Assembly: GCF_021234875.1 (NCBI RefSeq)
Contig: NZ_JAJQVM010000021.1
Location: forward strand, 1-64,000
Length of the DNA stretch: 64,000 nucleotides
Source of the DNA: Marinibactrum halimedae
GTDB lineage: Bacteria > Pseudomonadota > Gammaproteobacteria > Pseudomonadales > Cellvibrionaceae
Direction of reading: 5' to 3'
Shown here: one piece after another, positions 37,700 through 47,592 of the stretch
Layout: every line of letters starts with the position of its first letter
Position numbering within the stretch: position 1 is the first letter of the stretch
Made by a program: the position numbers and the translations under genes
Notes under the pieces: generated by a model
Told to the model about the DNA's origin: nothing
The model's input: the letters and a program-made list of their open reading frames with translations, nothing else
Database searches by the model: none

Positions 37700-38131
37700 T
37701 CTTTAATCTCTCACTGATTTTTTGTTGTCTATATTTTTATAGGTGCTTGGTGAAGGGAATGATGAACTCGACGTTTTTGTAAAGTACAACTAAGGAGTAC
37801 ATCTGTGAAGTACATCGCCCTCTAATAAGTCTAGTATCAGAAAAAAGTATTAATCGCAACTATATGACAATATCAATTGGCGCCATAAATACCTTAGTTG
37901 GTGGCCTAAGTTATTGAAAATGAAGGACCTTTTGATGTTAGCTTTTAAAATTTGAACCAGTCAGTCTTTTTCTTCCAAAGGCAGTGTTTAAATCTGACAA
38001 TAAAGAAAATAAACAGGTGCCTAGTAGGAGAACAGCGGCTGGTGAGTTGATACGTTTTGGGAAATATTCATTGGAAAACACTTTGAATATCAGGCGCCAT
38101 AAAACAACAAAGCACTATGAAGTAATGAGTT
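37700..38131. other. divergent region between the TonB-like and cNMP-binding genes
   Basis: Contains three AGTACA-cored near-repeats at about 37781-37815 and no recognised gene. Confidence 0.45.
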
Positions 38132-38854
38132 ATGCGAATTCAAAGTATTGTACAAACAGACGCACAGGCGATTGACCGCTTGTTAAATTATATTCCATTT
38201 TTTCGACAAGTGAGAAGTCAGGACAAACAGCAGTATGACTTTTTACTGAGTGAATCCCGCTTAGTGGATGTCAGCCCAGGGGAGCAGCTCTTGTCGTCGG
38301 GTGAGTTTGATCAGCGAGTCTATTTTCTACTTAAAGGTGAGTTAGAGGTTATTGTAAATCGCTCAGATGGTCTATCTCAGGTGGTTAACACGATTACTCC
38401 TGGTGAGCTATTTGGCGATTTGTCCATGCTACTAGGGGGGCCGCGTAGTGCTAATGTTGCTGTAGACAAAAATGGTAAGCCCGCGCTGGTGTTTGGTACT
38501 AATTTTTCGTTGTTCAGCAATTTGACCGATTTTAATTCTATCTCACTGCTAACAAAGTTGGCGTATTATCGCAATGTTGTGCATAACCTGCGATGGAAAT
38601 TAGAAGTCTATCGTAGTCAACAGCCCAACAGTATTATTTCTAGCGAGCATCGTAAACTACGCTTATTTACTGGCCCACAAAATACTGAAGAAGAGCTTCA
38701 TGCTTTGCATGAACAAGCAAAAGCGATGGCTCAGATGTTGATTTCTTGGAATCGTGAGTTAAGTGCTGAAAACCTCAATTATGCTCAAAAAGAACCCGCG
38801 ACATTCAATTTATTAGTCCAAGAACTATCGGTTGGCGGGCGCGGGCATAACTGA
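38132..38854 (+). CDS. cyclic-nucleotide-binding-domain protein
   Basis: A 240-aa protein with a CRP-type cNMP-binding fold in about residues 18-130 (LNYIPFFRQV, LLSSGEFDQRVYFLLKGELEVIV, ITPGELFGDLSMLLGGPRSANVAVD). The phosphate-binding cassette GELFGDLSMLLGGPRSANV has the Arg that contacts phosphate. No helix-turn-helix follows; the C-terminal 100 residues are helical and unassigned. It may regulate a partner protein and not DNA. It stands alone. Confidence 0.85.
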   Translation: MRIQSIVQTDAQAIDRLLNYIPFFRQVRSQDKQQYDFLLSESRLVDVSPGEQLLSSGEFDQRVYFLLKGELEVIVNRSDGLSQVVNTITPGELFGDLSMLLGGPRSANVAVDKNGKPALVFGTNFSLFSNLTDFNSISLLTKLAYYRNVVHNLRWKLEVYRSQQPNSIISSEHRKLRLFTGPQNTEEELHALHEQAKAMAQMLISWNRELSAENLNYAQKEPATFNLLVQELSVGGRGHN

Positions 38855-39502
38855 GCCAGAGTGAACCAAAATAGACTAAGAGAGATTGCCGGAATAGCGT
38901 GTGGTTAATTTATAATAAACGACAATAATCATGCCATTTATGTATCGTGTTTTAGAATAAAATCTTAGGGTGGATTTTAAATATTACTTTTCTAAATAGG
39001 CGGTTTATTCTGATCAATCCATTTCCACTCTTTCTTCCCCTTTTCTACGAATCCGCTTTTAATTAGTCAGCATACCCCCCTCCCCTCATTATTATTCTCT
39101 TATGGTAATTATTCTTCCATAGTATTTTTTGCGATTGGTTTGAATAATGAAAATTACGCCATTTATATTGGCTCATATGTGAATAAAAGCATACAAAATA
39201 GATGGCGTAGGGCAATCGCTTTCTCTTGCTTCTTCGTAACTAAAATCAGTTTGGTTGAGCCTCTCATGTATCTAAACGTCTCGCGGTGATGTTGCTGGCC
39301 ATCTGGGGTCTTAAGTCTGTCTTTTAAATAAGCTACTGTACGTTAACGGACCATTATGGTTTTGTGGGAGAAATGGGGTTGTAGCCAGTAAGTATGTTTA
39401 GGGTTGATTGTATTGATCTGGATTGTATTGGTATTGATTATATTAGTATTGATTGCACTTATATGGGCTGTATTGATTGAAAACGCTTAGGAAGGACGTT
39501 AC
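38855..39502. other. AT-rich intergenic region upstream of the RND genes
   Basis: 650 bp without a recognised gene. At 39404-39480 a GATTGTATTG-type unit recurs four to five times in imperfect form just before the efflux operon. Confidence 0.55.
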
Positions 39503-40708
39503 ATGTCAATAATTAATGTGAGTAATGAGAATAAAAATCGAGTGATTGCGGCCATTATCTTTTTGGTTTTAAGTTTGTGGTTGTTATCGGGTGTATTGTC
39601 TACGTCAGAAAAAAATAATTCTGATCCATCAGAAAATACGGTTACGTCAGAGAGCACCAATCGCAAAACATTAGACCGAGAATTAGAGCAGCAAACGGTT
39701 CGTGCTCAATGGTATGAGGCAAAATCGTATGCTCGTCAGATTTTGGTGAAATCAAGAACAGAGCCTTTACGACGAGTGTTAATGCGTTCTGAAATATTTG
39801 GTCGGATTACCTCATTGCCCCAAGACCGAGGAGACTGGGTTTCTCATGGAGATGTGATCTGCGAAATTGCTACAGACGACCGTGCAGCGAGGTTAGATGA
39901 TGCAAGAGCACGGCTGGCAAGCGCTCAAATTGATTACCAGGGTGCAAAGCGACTTGAAAATGATGGTTATCAGTCTCAGGCCGCTATCGCTTCGGCAAAA
40001 GCAGCACTTAACAGCGCCAAACTGAGTGTGGCTCAAGCACAGTTGGATATGGATCGAAGAAATATTCGTGCCCCTTTTGATGGTTACGTTAATCAACGGC
40101 CGGTAGAAGTAGGAGATTATTTAAGAGTCGGCGATACCTGTGCAGAAATTATCGAATTGAACCCATTGGCTGTTATCGGGCGTGTATCTGAATCCCAGGC
40201 AACACAATTCAAGGTTGGTGCACCTGCACAAATCAGGCTTCAAAACGGTTTAATTTTTTCCGGAGAAGTGGCTTTTATTGAGGGGCGAGCAGATGAAACT
40301 ACACGAACTTATGAAGTCGAAATTCAAATGGAAAACCCAAATGCCGCAGTGAAAGCCGGAGCTTCGGCAGAGGTGAATGTGACGGCCGAGACGGTAATGG
40401 CACATCAACTGCCTGCAGCAGTACTGACTTTACGTGACGATGGAAATGTTGCGGTGAAGTTATTAGGCAAAGAAAATGAAGTGGTATTACACACAGTTGA
40501 GATAGTGGGTGATGGTGATGATGGTGTGTGGGTAAAAGGCTTACCTAAAGACAGTTTGGTGATTACGGTGGGGCAGGAATATGTGTCGGTTGGACAAACA
40601 GTTTCGGTCGATATTGCCAGTAATAAAGAGGGTCAGCAATTGCCTTCTTTGAATAAGTCCGCCACTGAAAACCCACAAAAGTTAGGAGTGGCCAATGAGA
40701 ATTATTGA
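39503..40708 (+). CDS. RND efflux periplasmic adaptor subunit
   Basis: Membrane fusion protein that links an RND pump to an outer-membrane channel. The 401-aa protein has one N-terminal membrane segment (about 13-31), the split lipoyl domain (MRSEIFGRITSLPQDRGDWVSHGDVICEIATDD in pieces, and RRNIRAPFDGYVNQRPVEVGDYL), a short alpha-hairpin (ARLDDARARLASAQIDYQGA) and the beta-barrel. Its last 14 bases overlap the permease gene. No outer-membrane TolC-type gene follows, so a channel encoded elsewhere must serve it. AAGGA lies nine bases upstream of the ATG. Confidence 0.92.
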   Translation: MSIINVSNENKNRVIAAIIFLVLSLWLLSGVLSTSEKNNSDPSENTVTSESTNRKTLDRELEQQTVRAQWYEAKSYARQILVKSRTEPLRRVLMRSEIFGRITSLPQDRGDWVSHGDVICEIATDDRAARLDDARARLASAQIDYQGAKRLENDGYQSQAAIASAKAALNSAKLSVAQAQLDMDRRNIRAPFDGYVNQRPVEVGDYLRVGDTCAEIIELNPLAVIGRVSESQATQFKVGAPAQIRLQNGLIFSGEVAFIEGRADETTRTYEVEIQMENPNAAVKAGASAEVNVTAETVMAHQLPAAVLTLRDDGNVAVKLLGKENEVVLHTVEIVGDGDDGVWVKGLPKDSLVITVGQEYVSVGQTVSVDIASNKEGQQLPSLNKSATENPQKLGVANENY

Positions 40709-43700
40709 AGCAGCCACTCAGCGTGCTCGGGCCACTTTATGCATTATGGGCCTGCTGTTAATAATTGGGTTGTTTTCTCGTTTTAATATGACCCTAGAGG
40801 CTGAGCCTGATATTCCTGTACCTGTTCTAGTCGTGTCGGTATTTCTAGATGGTGTCTCTCCTCAGGATGCCGATCGACTATTAATTCGCCCCTTGGAGCA
40901 GGAGTTTAGATCGTTAACGGATGTGAAAGAAATGAGCTCCACTGCCCGCGAGTCGGTAGCGTATGTGGTATTGGAGTTTGAATCAGGCACAGATATTGAC
41001 CAGGCCTTGCTGGATGTGAGAGCAAAAGTAGATCGAGCTAGAGCTGAATTGCCGGTAGATGCGGAAGAGCCTGTTGTAGAGGAGGTTTCTGCTCAAGGTG
41101 TGGCCGCCATTATTATCACTTTAAGTGGCAGTGGGGCAACGGAACGTGAATTATTTACCGTTGCAAAACAATTGGAGCGTGCCATTGAATCATTACCGGA
41201 TGTGTTTGAAGCCAACCTTGTTGGTGTAAGAGAAGAAGTCATTGAAATTCTTATTGATCCTATTCGCCTTGAGTATTACGGGTTAACCAGTAATGACTTG
41301 GCGTCAGCGGTGGCTAGTAACAATTTATTAATTCCAGCAGGGGAGCTGGATGAAAATGGCGGCCGTTTTTCCGTAAAAGTCCCGAGTCTTCTTGAGACCC
41401 GAGAGGATATTTTCTCATTGCCCCTTAAAAGTACTATGGACGGCGTGATCACATTGGGCGATGTTGCCGATGTGCGTCGTACATTTAAAGATCCAAGCCG
41501 TTATACCACCGTCAATGGCGAAAAAGCGATGGCCATTGAAGTGGAAAAACGGAACGATGCAAATAGCATCGAGTTGTCATTGGCTGTGCGGCAGGTGGTA
41601 GAAGAAATGAAAGCGCAGGTGCCACCTTCGATAAAAGTCGGTTACGTGTTTGATCAGTCTGATTTTACATTGGGCATGGTCGGAGAAATGCAAGGCAATA
41701 TTGTTACTGCCATGTGTTTGGTCTTTATTGTCGTCGTTGCCACCTTGGGTTTTCGCTCAGGTTTGTTGGTAGGGGCAGGCATTCCCTTTTCATTATTGTT
41801 TGCCTTAATTGTGGTTTACATGCTGGGCTATTCCTTTAATTTTATGGTGATGTTTGGAATGTTGCTGGCCCTGGGTATGTTAATCGATGGTTCTATTGTG
41901 ATTACGGAATTTGCAGACCGAAAAATGGCGGAGGGCATTTCTGCTCGTAGTGCGTATCAAATTTCAGTAAAACGTATGTTTTGGCCAGTTGCTGCGTCGA
42001 CGGCAACCACATTGGCTGCCTTTTTGCCGCTTATGTTTTGGCCGGGAGTGGCTGGGAAATTCATGAGCTATTTACCGGTGACGGTCTTTGCAGTACTAAC
42101 CGGTTCTTTATTGTATGCGTTATTTTTTGCGCCTGTTCTGGGCTCCTTATTCGGTAAAGGTCAGATCAATTCAAAGGCAACGGAATACTTCTCTTTATTG
42201 GAAGGTACGCAACCATGGAAAATTAGTGGACTAACGGGGAAATACGCAAGCCTTTTATTGGTATTGACTCGCCACCCCTTGATAACCGGTGGGGTGGCAT
42301 TAGCGACGTTGTATTTCATCTTTAAAGCTTATGGTGCAGGAAATGCTGGCGTACAATTTTTTGTCGAAACTGAACAACAATACGGTTTTGTCGAAGTTCG
42401 AGCGATGGGTAACTTATCCGTAGAGCAGTCTCGAGACCTTGTGCAAGAAGTTGAGCGTCTTGTATTAGAGGTTCCTGAGGTGGCGATGACTTATGCTGCC
42501 AGTGGTGCTGGTGCAAATCAGGCTGGGGCGAGAGCGCCTGAGAAGGATCAAATTGGCAGTATGTGGGTGGAATTACATAAGTTAGAAACGTTACCTCGAT
42601 CCAGCCGAGAAGTTTTTGAAGAAATTCGACAGGTTGTTGAAGGTATTCCCGGTATTAAAGCAACAGCGGGATTATTGGAAGGTGGTCCTCCGGTGGGTAA
42701 ACCTATTCAAATACAATTGGAATCCACCGAGCCGGAGTTATTAATTCAAGAAGCTCGACGCATACGACATTATCTGGAAACGGTTGAAGGTCTAAGAGAC
42801 ATTAGTGACTCAACACCGCCGCCAGGTATTGAATGGCAGCTCAAAGTGGATCGTGCTTTAGCGGACCAATTGGGAGTGAGTACGGTCGATATTGGGAGAA
42901 CCGTGCAAATGGTGACAAATGGAGCATTGCTGGGTGAGTACCGACCCAATGATGCCGATGAAGAAATTGAAATTCGCGTTCGTTTTCCAGAATCTTATCG
43001 GGGAATTGATGCCTTGGATAAATTGGCGATTAACACGATACAAGGCCCGGTGACGATTAGTAATTTTGTTACTCGTGTGCCTGAGCCTAAAGTAGATAAA
43101 GTCTCACGTGTGGACGGAGATATGGTGATGACAGTGAAGTCGGATGTCAAACCGGGAGTATTGGCGGATACCAAACTGTCTGAAATCCGAAAGTGGCTAA
43201 ATGAGAATCCAACCGAGCCTGGTGTGAGATTGGTCTTTAGAGGTGCCAATGAGGAACAAGAGAATTCACAAGCATTTTTGATGGTGGCTTTTTCCCTTGC
43301 TTTGTTTCTGATGTTTGTCTTACTGGTGACGCAATTTAATAGTTTTTATCAAGCCTTTTTAATTTTATCTGCAGTGGTGATGTCAACGGCGGGTGTTTTA
43401 TTGGGTTTATTGGTGACGCAAAGTGTATTCAGTACCATTATGACCGGTGTTGGCATTGTCGCTTTGGCGGGTATTGTCGTGAATAATAATATTGTATTGA
43501 TTGATACCTATAACCATATTCGCCGCAGCCACCCAGAAGTAGTGGCGCCAGAGGCGGCCGTAATGGCCAGTGCTCAACGGATTCGTCCGGTATTTTTAAC
43601 AACCATTACGACAATATTGGGGTTAATGCCGATTGCGTTTGGTATCAGTGTAGACTTAATCGGGCGCGATATTATTACAGGTGGTGCACTGGCGTCGTGG

Positions 43701-43844
43701 TGGGTGCCTTTAGCCAGTGCCATTGTCTATGGATTGGCTTTTTCTACCGTGCTTACCTTATTAGTCACACCCGTTATGTTGGTGATTCCCGATATTCTCG
43801 AACGTTTTTTCCATCGAAAGTCTCGAATAGGTCAACCGGCTTGA
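40695..43844 (+). CDS. RND efflux transporter permease
   Basis: Proton-driven inner-membrane exporter, 1049 aa, the usual RND length. It has 12 membrane segments with the two large periplasmic loops. Family motifs include EAEPDIPVPVLVVSV near the start, the TM4 proton-relay region GMLLALGMLIDGSIVITEF, and the mirrored VGIVALAGIVVNNNIVLIDTYN in the second half. TM4 has one Asp (LIDGSIV), where AcrB has two. AGGAG precedes the ATG within the adaptor gene. The substrate cannot be read from sequence. Confidence 0.94.
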   Translation: MRIIEAATQRARATLCIMGLLLIIGLFSRFNMTLEAEPDIPVPVLVVSVFLDGVSPQDADRLLIRPLEQEFRSLTDVKEMSSTARESVAYVVLEFESGTDIDQALLDVRAKVDRARAELPVDAEEPVVEEVSAQGVAAIIITLSGSGATERELFTVAKQLERAIESLPDVFEANLVGVREEVIEILIDPIRLEYYGLTSNDLASAVASNNLLIPAGELDENGGRFSVKVPSLLETREDIFSLPLKSTMDGVITLGDVADVRRTFKDPSRYTTVNGEKAMAIEVEKRNDANSIELSLAVRQVVEEMKAQVPPSIKVGYVFDQSDFTLGMVGEMQGNIVTAMCLVFIVVVATLGFRSGLLVGAGIPFSLLFALIVVYMLGYSFNFMVMFGMLLALGMLIDGSIVITEFADRKMAEGISARSAYQISVKRMFWPVAASTATTLAAFLPLMFWPGVAGKFMSYLPVTVFAVLTGSLLYALFFAPVLGSLFGKGQINSKATEYFSLLEGTQPWKISGLTGKYASLLLVLTRHPLITGGVALATLYFIFKAYGAGNAGVQFFVETEQQYGFVEVRAMGNLSVEQSRDLVQEVERLVLEVPEVAMTYAASGAGANQAGARAPEKDQIGSMWVELHKLETLPRSSREVFEEIRQVVEGIPGIKATAGLLEGGPPVGKPIQIQLESTEPELLIQEARRIRHYLETVEGLRDISDSTPPPGIEWQLKVDRALADQLGVSTVDIGRTVQMVTNGALLGEYRPNDADEEIEIRVRFPESYRGIDALDKLAINTIQGPVTISNFVTRVPEPKVDKVSRVDGDMVMTVKSDVKPGVLADTKLSEIRKWLNENPTEPGVRLVFRGANEEQENSQAFLMVAFSLALFLMFVLLVTQFNSFYQAFLILSAVVMSTAGVLLGLLVTQSVFSTIMTGVGIVALAGIVVNNNIVLIDTYNHIRRSHPEVVAPEAAVMASAQRIRPVFLTTITTILGLMPIAFGISVDLIGRDIITGGALASWWVPLASAIVYGLAFSTVLTLLVTPVMLVIPDILERFFHRKSRIGQPA

Positions 43845-43901
43845 TGCATTTGATGTCTAGGTTAATAATGATCATCAAGATGAATTTTAGATGCACTATT
43901 T

Positions 43902-44579
43902 ATGGATTTTAGTCAGTTACAATTACGTTATGGGTATCCCATTCAGTTACATGTTATGTCAACTCGCGGGGAGCCTACTAAATTAAAGCTTTCTCTTTAT
44001 GGTGCATGTCCTGGGCATGGCTTAATGGTTTCTATGCCGCGTTCTGCGGTGAGCAAACGTTTACGATCAGGGTTAAAGGTGATGGCGAATATCATGCTGT
44101 CAAATGGTATTTGCTCATTCCCTGCCCGAATTTTGTCAACAGCCAATAGCCCAGTACCGATGATTTACTTGAGCTACCCTGAAAGAATAACGTTCAAAGA
44201 AATTCGTGGCGCCACGCGAGTTGAGGTGGACGAGTCCATTCGCGCAGAAAATTTGAGTTCGATAGAGGAGCGAGTGTGTTCTGGAGTATTGGGTGATATC
44301 AGTATTTCTGGTGCTCGATTGAAATTGAATGATCCTATTGCCGATATCGGTGATGAATTGAGAATCTCGTCAGATATTCTTATTGGCCAAAATACTTATG
44401 AATTGGATTTGGTCGCTACTGTTCGAGCAAGAGTTGAGCGTACCACGCGAGAGGTCGAAGAAAATGTGCCGGCGGTATTTGGTGTGGAGTTTACAGAGCT
44501 GTCGAAGCAGCAGCAATTGACCTTACATGCCTATGTTTACCATAGGATGATCAAAGACCCGACCTTTATTAGCCCATAA
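43902..44579 (+). CDS. PilZ-domain c-di-GMP effector (YcgR-like)
   Basis: A 225-aa protein with an N-terminal YcgR-like domain (about 1-95: LRYGYPIQLHVMS, GHGLMVSMPRSAV). A C-terminal PilZ domain carries the c-di-GMP-binding RGATRVEV (RxxxR form) and DISISGARL (DxSxxG form). YcgR-type proteins brake flagella or adjust adhesion when c-di-GMP rises. No flagellar gene is adjacent. It lies 57 bp after the RND permease. Confidence 0.9.
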   Translation: MDFSQLQLRYGYPIQLHVMSTRGEPTKLKLSLYGACPGHGLMVSMPRSAVSKRLRSGLKVMANIMLSNGICSFPARILSTANSPVPMIYLSYPERITFKEIRGATRVEVDESIRAENLSSIEERVCSGVLGDISISGARLKLNDPIADIGDELRISSDILIGQNTYELDLVATVRARVERTTREVEENVPAVFGVEFTELSKQQQLTLHAYVYHRMIKDPTFISP

Positions 44580-44584
44580 AATCG

Positions 44585-45262
44585 ATGATGATGAGTGCAC
44601 AAAATAGGAAAAAGGCTTTTAACTTGTTACCGATGCTACGCGATTTTGGTTTTTGCTGCACTGCATTGAGGAGAGGAAGGTCAATTAAAGTGTGTCTCAC
44701 CTCAGTGGTGCTTTTTTTGTCGCACCCTGTATTCGTACACTCCGATTCAAAACGATTATGGTTGCCGGCGAGCTATCAGTATTTGTTACCTCAATTACGG
44801 AAAGCCGCAAGTATTGTCGAAGAGACGCCCCGTTGCCAAAAAATCTTGCGTGGTGAACGAATAGAAGCATTGAGTACAGATGAGCATCCTATGTTTCGCA
44901 TCATATGTCGAGACAGTAACTTTATGTCTTACCCTGTTGTGGTGGACGGAAAAACATTCGCTGTTCAGCAAAATGAAGACGGTGGTAAAAAAGAGCGGCA
45001 CAAGCGCTTTAATGAAAAGTACTGGGCAATTTGTACTAAGGCGTTAGAGCAGCGAGCAAGCGCAATGCAGAATTTGAAATGGCATTTTCCAACTGAGCCT
45101 AAGCCCACATCGTTAACCACAGACCTTGTCACTTATGAATTGGACTTCGATGCGACGAGTGTGAGTGGTGAAGCGTTACGCTATCGTGGGTTCTGTCGTT
45201 TTTCTTCTATTTCAGAATTTGAAATAGATCTAAAGCCTCGATCACTCATCAATTCTAAATGA
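44585..45262 (+). CDS. hypothetical exported protein, 225 aa
   Basis: Family not recognised. A basic N-terminus precedes a hydrophobic stretch (VCLTSVVLFLSHPVFVHS, about 36-53) that looks like an uncleaved anchor or a signal peptide with an overlong N-region; a later start inside is possible. The remainder is soluble, with two to four cysteines (PRCQKILRG, RIICRD, AICTKA, GFCRFS) that might form disulfides. It begins 5 bp after the PilZ gene, so it is probably co-transcribed. Confidence 0.7.
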   Translation: MMMSAQNRKKAFNLLPMLRDFGFCCTALRRGRSIKVCLTSVVLFLSHPVFVHSDSKRLWLPASYQYLLPQLRKAASIVEETPRCQKILRGERIEALSTDEHPMFRIICRDSNFMSYPVVVDGKTFAVQQNEDGGKKERHKRFNEKYWAICTKALEQRASAMQNLKWHFPTEPKPTSLTTDLVTYELDFDATSVSGEALRYRGFCRFSSISEFEIDLKPRSLINSK

Positions 45263-45425
45263 GCGTACTTTCAGTTTTATTTATATGGCAAATGACAATG
45301 GAAGGCGTTTACTTTTTATTCTAAAAAGCCTCTTTCACGACTCAGTTATGAAGCATGATCCTATTTGTTGAGGGTGTGGTGGTTATTTGTAAAGAAACAC
45401 TTTGTTAATAACAGAATACAAACAT

Positions 45426-45457
45426 AAAAAAAGAGCCTGAATAAGGCTCTTTTTTTA
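45426..45457. terminator. bidirectional terminator
   Basis: AGAGCC and GGCTCT pair around TGAATAA, with A-rich and T-rich flanks (seven A before, seven T after). It ends the PilZ/exported-protein transcript and the convergent H1-like transcript. Confidence 0.92.
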
Positions 45458-45533
45458 TTCTTAGTCACTCTGCTGAGTATCGACGTTATTCTTTGATAAC
45501 GTTTTTGTACCCAGTGACATCATCGCTGTTGAA

Positions 45534-46313
45534 TTACTCAGCTGGTCTTACTTTTGGTGGACGACCGCGACGCTTCTTCGGTGGAGTGCCTGCTGCTGGT
45601 GCAGTCGTTACGGCAGCGGTTGCTGTCTTAGGCTTAGGTCCACGTTTTGCACCTGGCTTAGGTCCACGTTTTGCACCTGGCTTAGGTCCACGTTTCGCGC
45701 CTGGCTTAGGTCCACGTTTCGCGCCTGGCTTAGGTCCGCGTTTCGCGCCTGGTTTAGGTCCACGTTTTGCTGGAGTTTTGGTTTCAGCCGTTGTTGTGGT
45801 TGCTGTCTTGGTAGCAGCTTTTTTAGCGGCGGCTTTTTCTTTGGCGGCGGCTTTTTTGGCAGCGGCTTTCTCTTTAACAGCGGCTTTTTTAGCGGCAGCT
45901 TTTTCTTTAGCAGCCTTCTCTTTAGCGATGCGAGCAAGCTCTTTACTTTCTGCTTTCGCGATAGCATTTGCTGCTTTGTTTGCAATCTTCAGTTCTTTCA
46001 GCTCTGCTTTTAGCGTCGCTACTTCGGATTTTGCGTTAGCTGCTTTCTCGACACATACTTTAACGGTTTCGCGAGCTGCGGCTACTTTTTGTGCTGCAGT
46101 TGGTGTCTTTTTGGTACGAGCAGTGGCTAACTTAGCTCGTGCTTTAGACGCGTCAGAAGCAGCTTTTTTGGCTTCGTTTGATAGCTTGGTGATACTTTTT
46201 GCCAAAGAGGCTTCTTGGTCGGCGCGAGCCTTTGCAAGTTTAGTTTTGAGTACAGCGAGTTCCTGTTCCAGTTTAGCGACAGGATCAACTGCGGTAGCTT
46301 TGCGTGCAGCCAT
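45534..46313 (-). CDS. histone-H1-like / AlgP-like DNA-binding protein with AT-hook
   Basis: A 259-aa Lys/Ala-rich nucleoid-type protein. The N-terminal 125 residues form a long alpha-helix or coiled coil (KLEQELAVLKTKLAKARAD). Next come AKEKAAAKK repeats like eukaryotic H1 tails and AlgP. Then come six GPKPGAKR octapeptides and a C-terminal AT-hook (KKRRGRPPKVR). A general DNA-compacting or regulatory role is likely, and the repeats probably vary in number between strains. AAGGA precedes the ATG at 46313. Confidence 0.9.
   Translation of the reverse strand: MAARKATAVDPVAKLEQELAVLKTKLAKARADQEASLAKSITKLSNEAKKAASDASKARAKLATARTKKTPTAAQKVAAARETVKVCVEKAANAKSEVATLKAELKELKIANKAANAIAKAESKELARIAKEKAAKEKAAAKKAAVKEKAAAKKAAAKEKAAAKKAATKTATTTTAETKTPAKRGPKPGAKRGPKPGAKRGPKPGAKRGPKPGAKRGPKPGAKRGPKPKTATAAVTTAPAAGTPPKKRRGRPPKVRPAE
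45631..45770. repeat. 24-bp coding tandem repeat, about 5.8 copies
   Basis: Units start at 45631, 45655, 45679, 45703, 45727 and 45751, and encode GPKPGAKR. The units near 45631 are identical and those further along carry a few synonymous changes, showing expansion by duplication under coding constraint. Confidence 0.95.
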
Positions 46314-47592
46314 GATCGTTTCCTTTATGGATAATTAAATTGCTAGCAACAATTATGAAATTTAATAGGCCCGTATAAATTAAGCCTTTGACAAAAAATT
46401 TCAAGCACTTTGCTAAAAAATAGACCATTTTTATGGGTCTGCGAAGAAAAAAAGAGCGATTTTTCTATTTTTTTCATCTTCGGAGGCAAATTTTTATTTA
46501 ATTCGTTAATGAAAAAAGCCGTTTTATTGTCCTTGCTCTTCTGAATTGTTCTTTGTATTTGGCAATGGGAGTCCAAAATCCTTTGATTGAGACGTTAAAA
46601 ACTTCTTCATGTGCACATAAAATTTGAGTGTGATGTCTTGTTTTTCTTATTGCAAAGTTCTCTCGATACCGTTTAAGAATTTTCATCGCCTCTTTCAATC
46701 AAATCCATTTCTTCCAATCAAAAGCGAGTTTGATGTGTGAAACATGGGGTGGACATTGATTGTGTTCTTTCTGAATGTATTTTGAGAGGTCGTGTGTGAA
46801 CAAGATGGGGCATTTACCAGTAAATGGATTGTCGAAAGTCTTATTTCAATCCCAGAAAGTGAAAATTTTGACATTCTTCGTCACAATTTATCGAAAAAGA
46901 TGCAAAGTGATTCAAATCCGCTTTTTGTCTGTTCACACATTGCGAATTTGTAAAACCACTGGTGTTGCTCACGGCTTTTCTTTCAGTCATCTACTGCTTC
47001 ATTTACAAAGATTCGAGAATCGTTTCTCTCAAAACGTTACATGCCGAAGGGTGATGATCGGAAGGTGAGAGAGATGATTGGCTTTGTGATGGTGTGAATG
47101 TGAAAAAGTAGCGAAGTGAAAGCGTTTTGATTTGAAAGAGATTCTTGATGAGGGCATTTATCCTCTATGCGATTCAAGTGTTGAGTCACTTCGACAAAAC
47201 TCACAGAGTGAGTGCAAAAAGAGCGTGTCTCTTTACGGCTTTCCTTGTTACTCATTCTGGTTATTGACATTTCTCCTTGTCACATTCCGTTGTTGACAGT
47301 GGAGTTGTTGGATTGTTTATAAAGTGAAGGTAGCCAGATAAGCCAGTTGAGAACGGCATCGTTGTATGGGCTGTTTTAAGAAATCCACTTAAGAGCCAGC
47401 TTCAACAGAACCGACTTCAACCAATGGCTAGTCATGTGCATTGGTTGAGTCATTTTTGAGAGTCGTCTTACCAATGTTATTGTCGATTGCATATGTTGAG
47501 CTGAGAGAAAACGGATAAATATTTTCGTTCATTGGCAAAGCGGCTGTAATTGCATTTTGCAAAAAGTGGGGACTCTCTTTCTGTATTGGTCG
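46314..47592. other. 1.28-kb region without a recognisable gene
   Basis: Three short frames (46498-46698 minus, 46775-47068 plus, 47037-47270 minus) show no family resemblance, have no clear ribosome sites and partly overlap. The region may hold the promoter of the H1-like gene, a small RNA or a decayed gene. I cannot tell which. Confidence 0.5.

Noticed and set aside
46388-46416. TTGACA-N17-TGCTAA promoter pointing into the gap after the H1-like gene
   Set aside because: The -10 box matches poorly and no gene follows.
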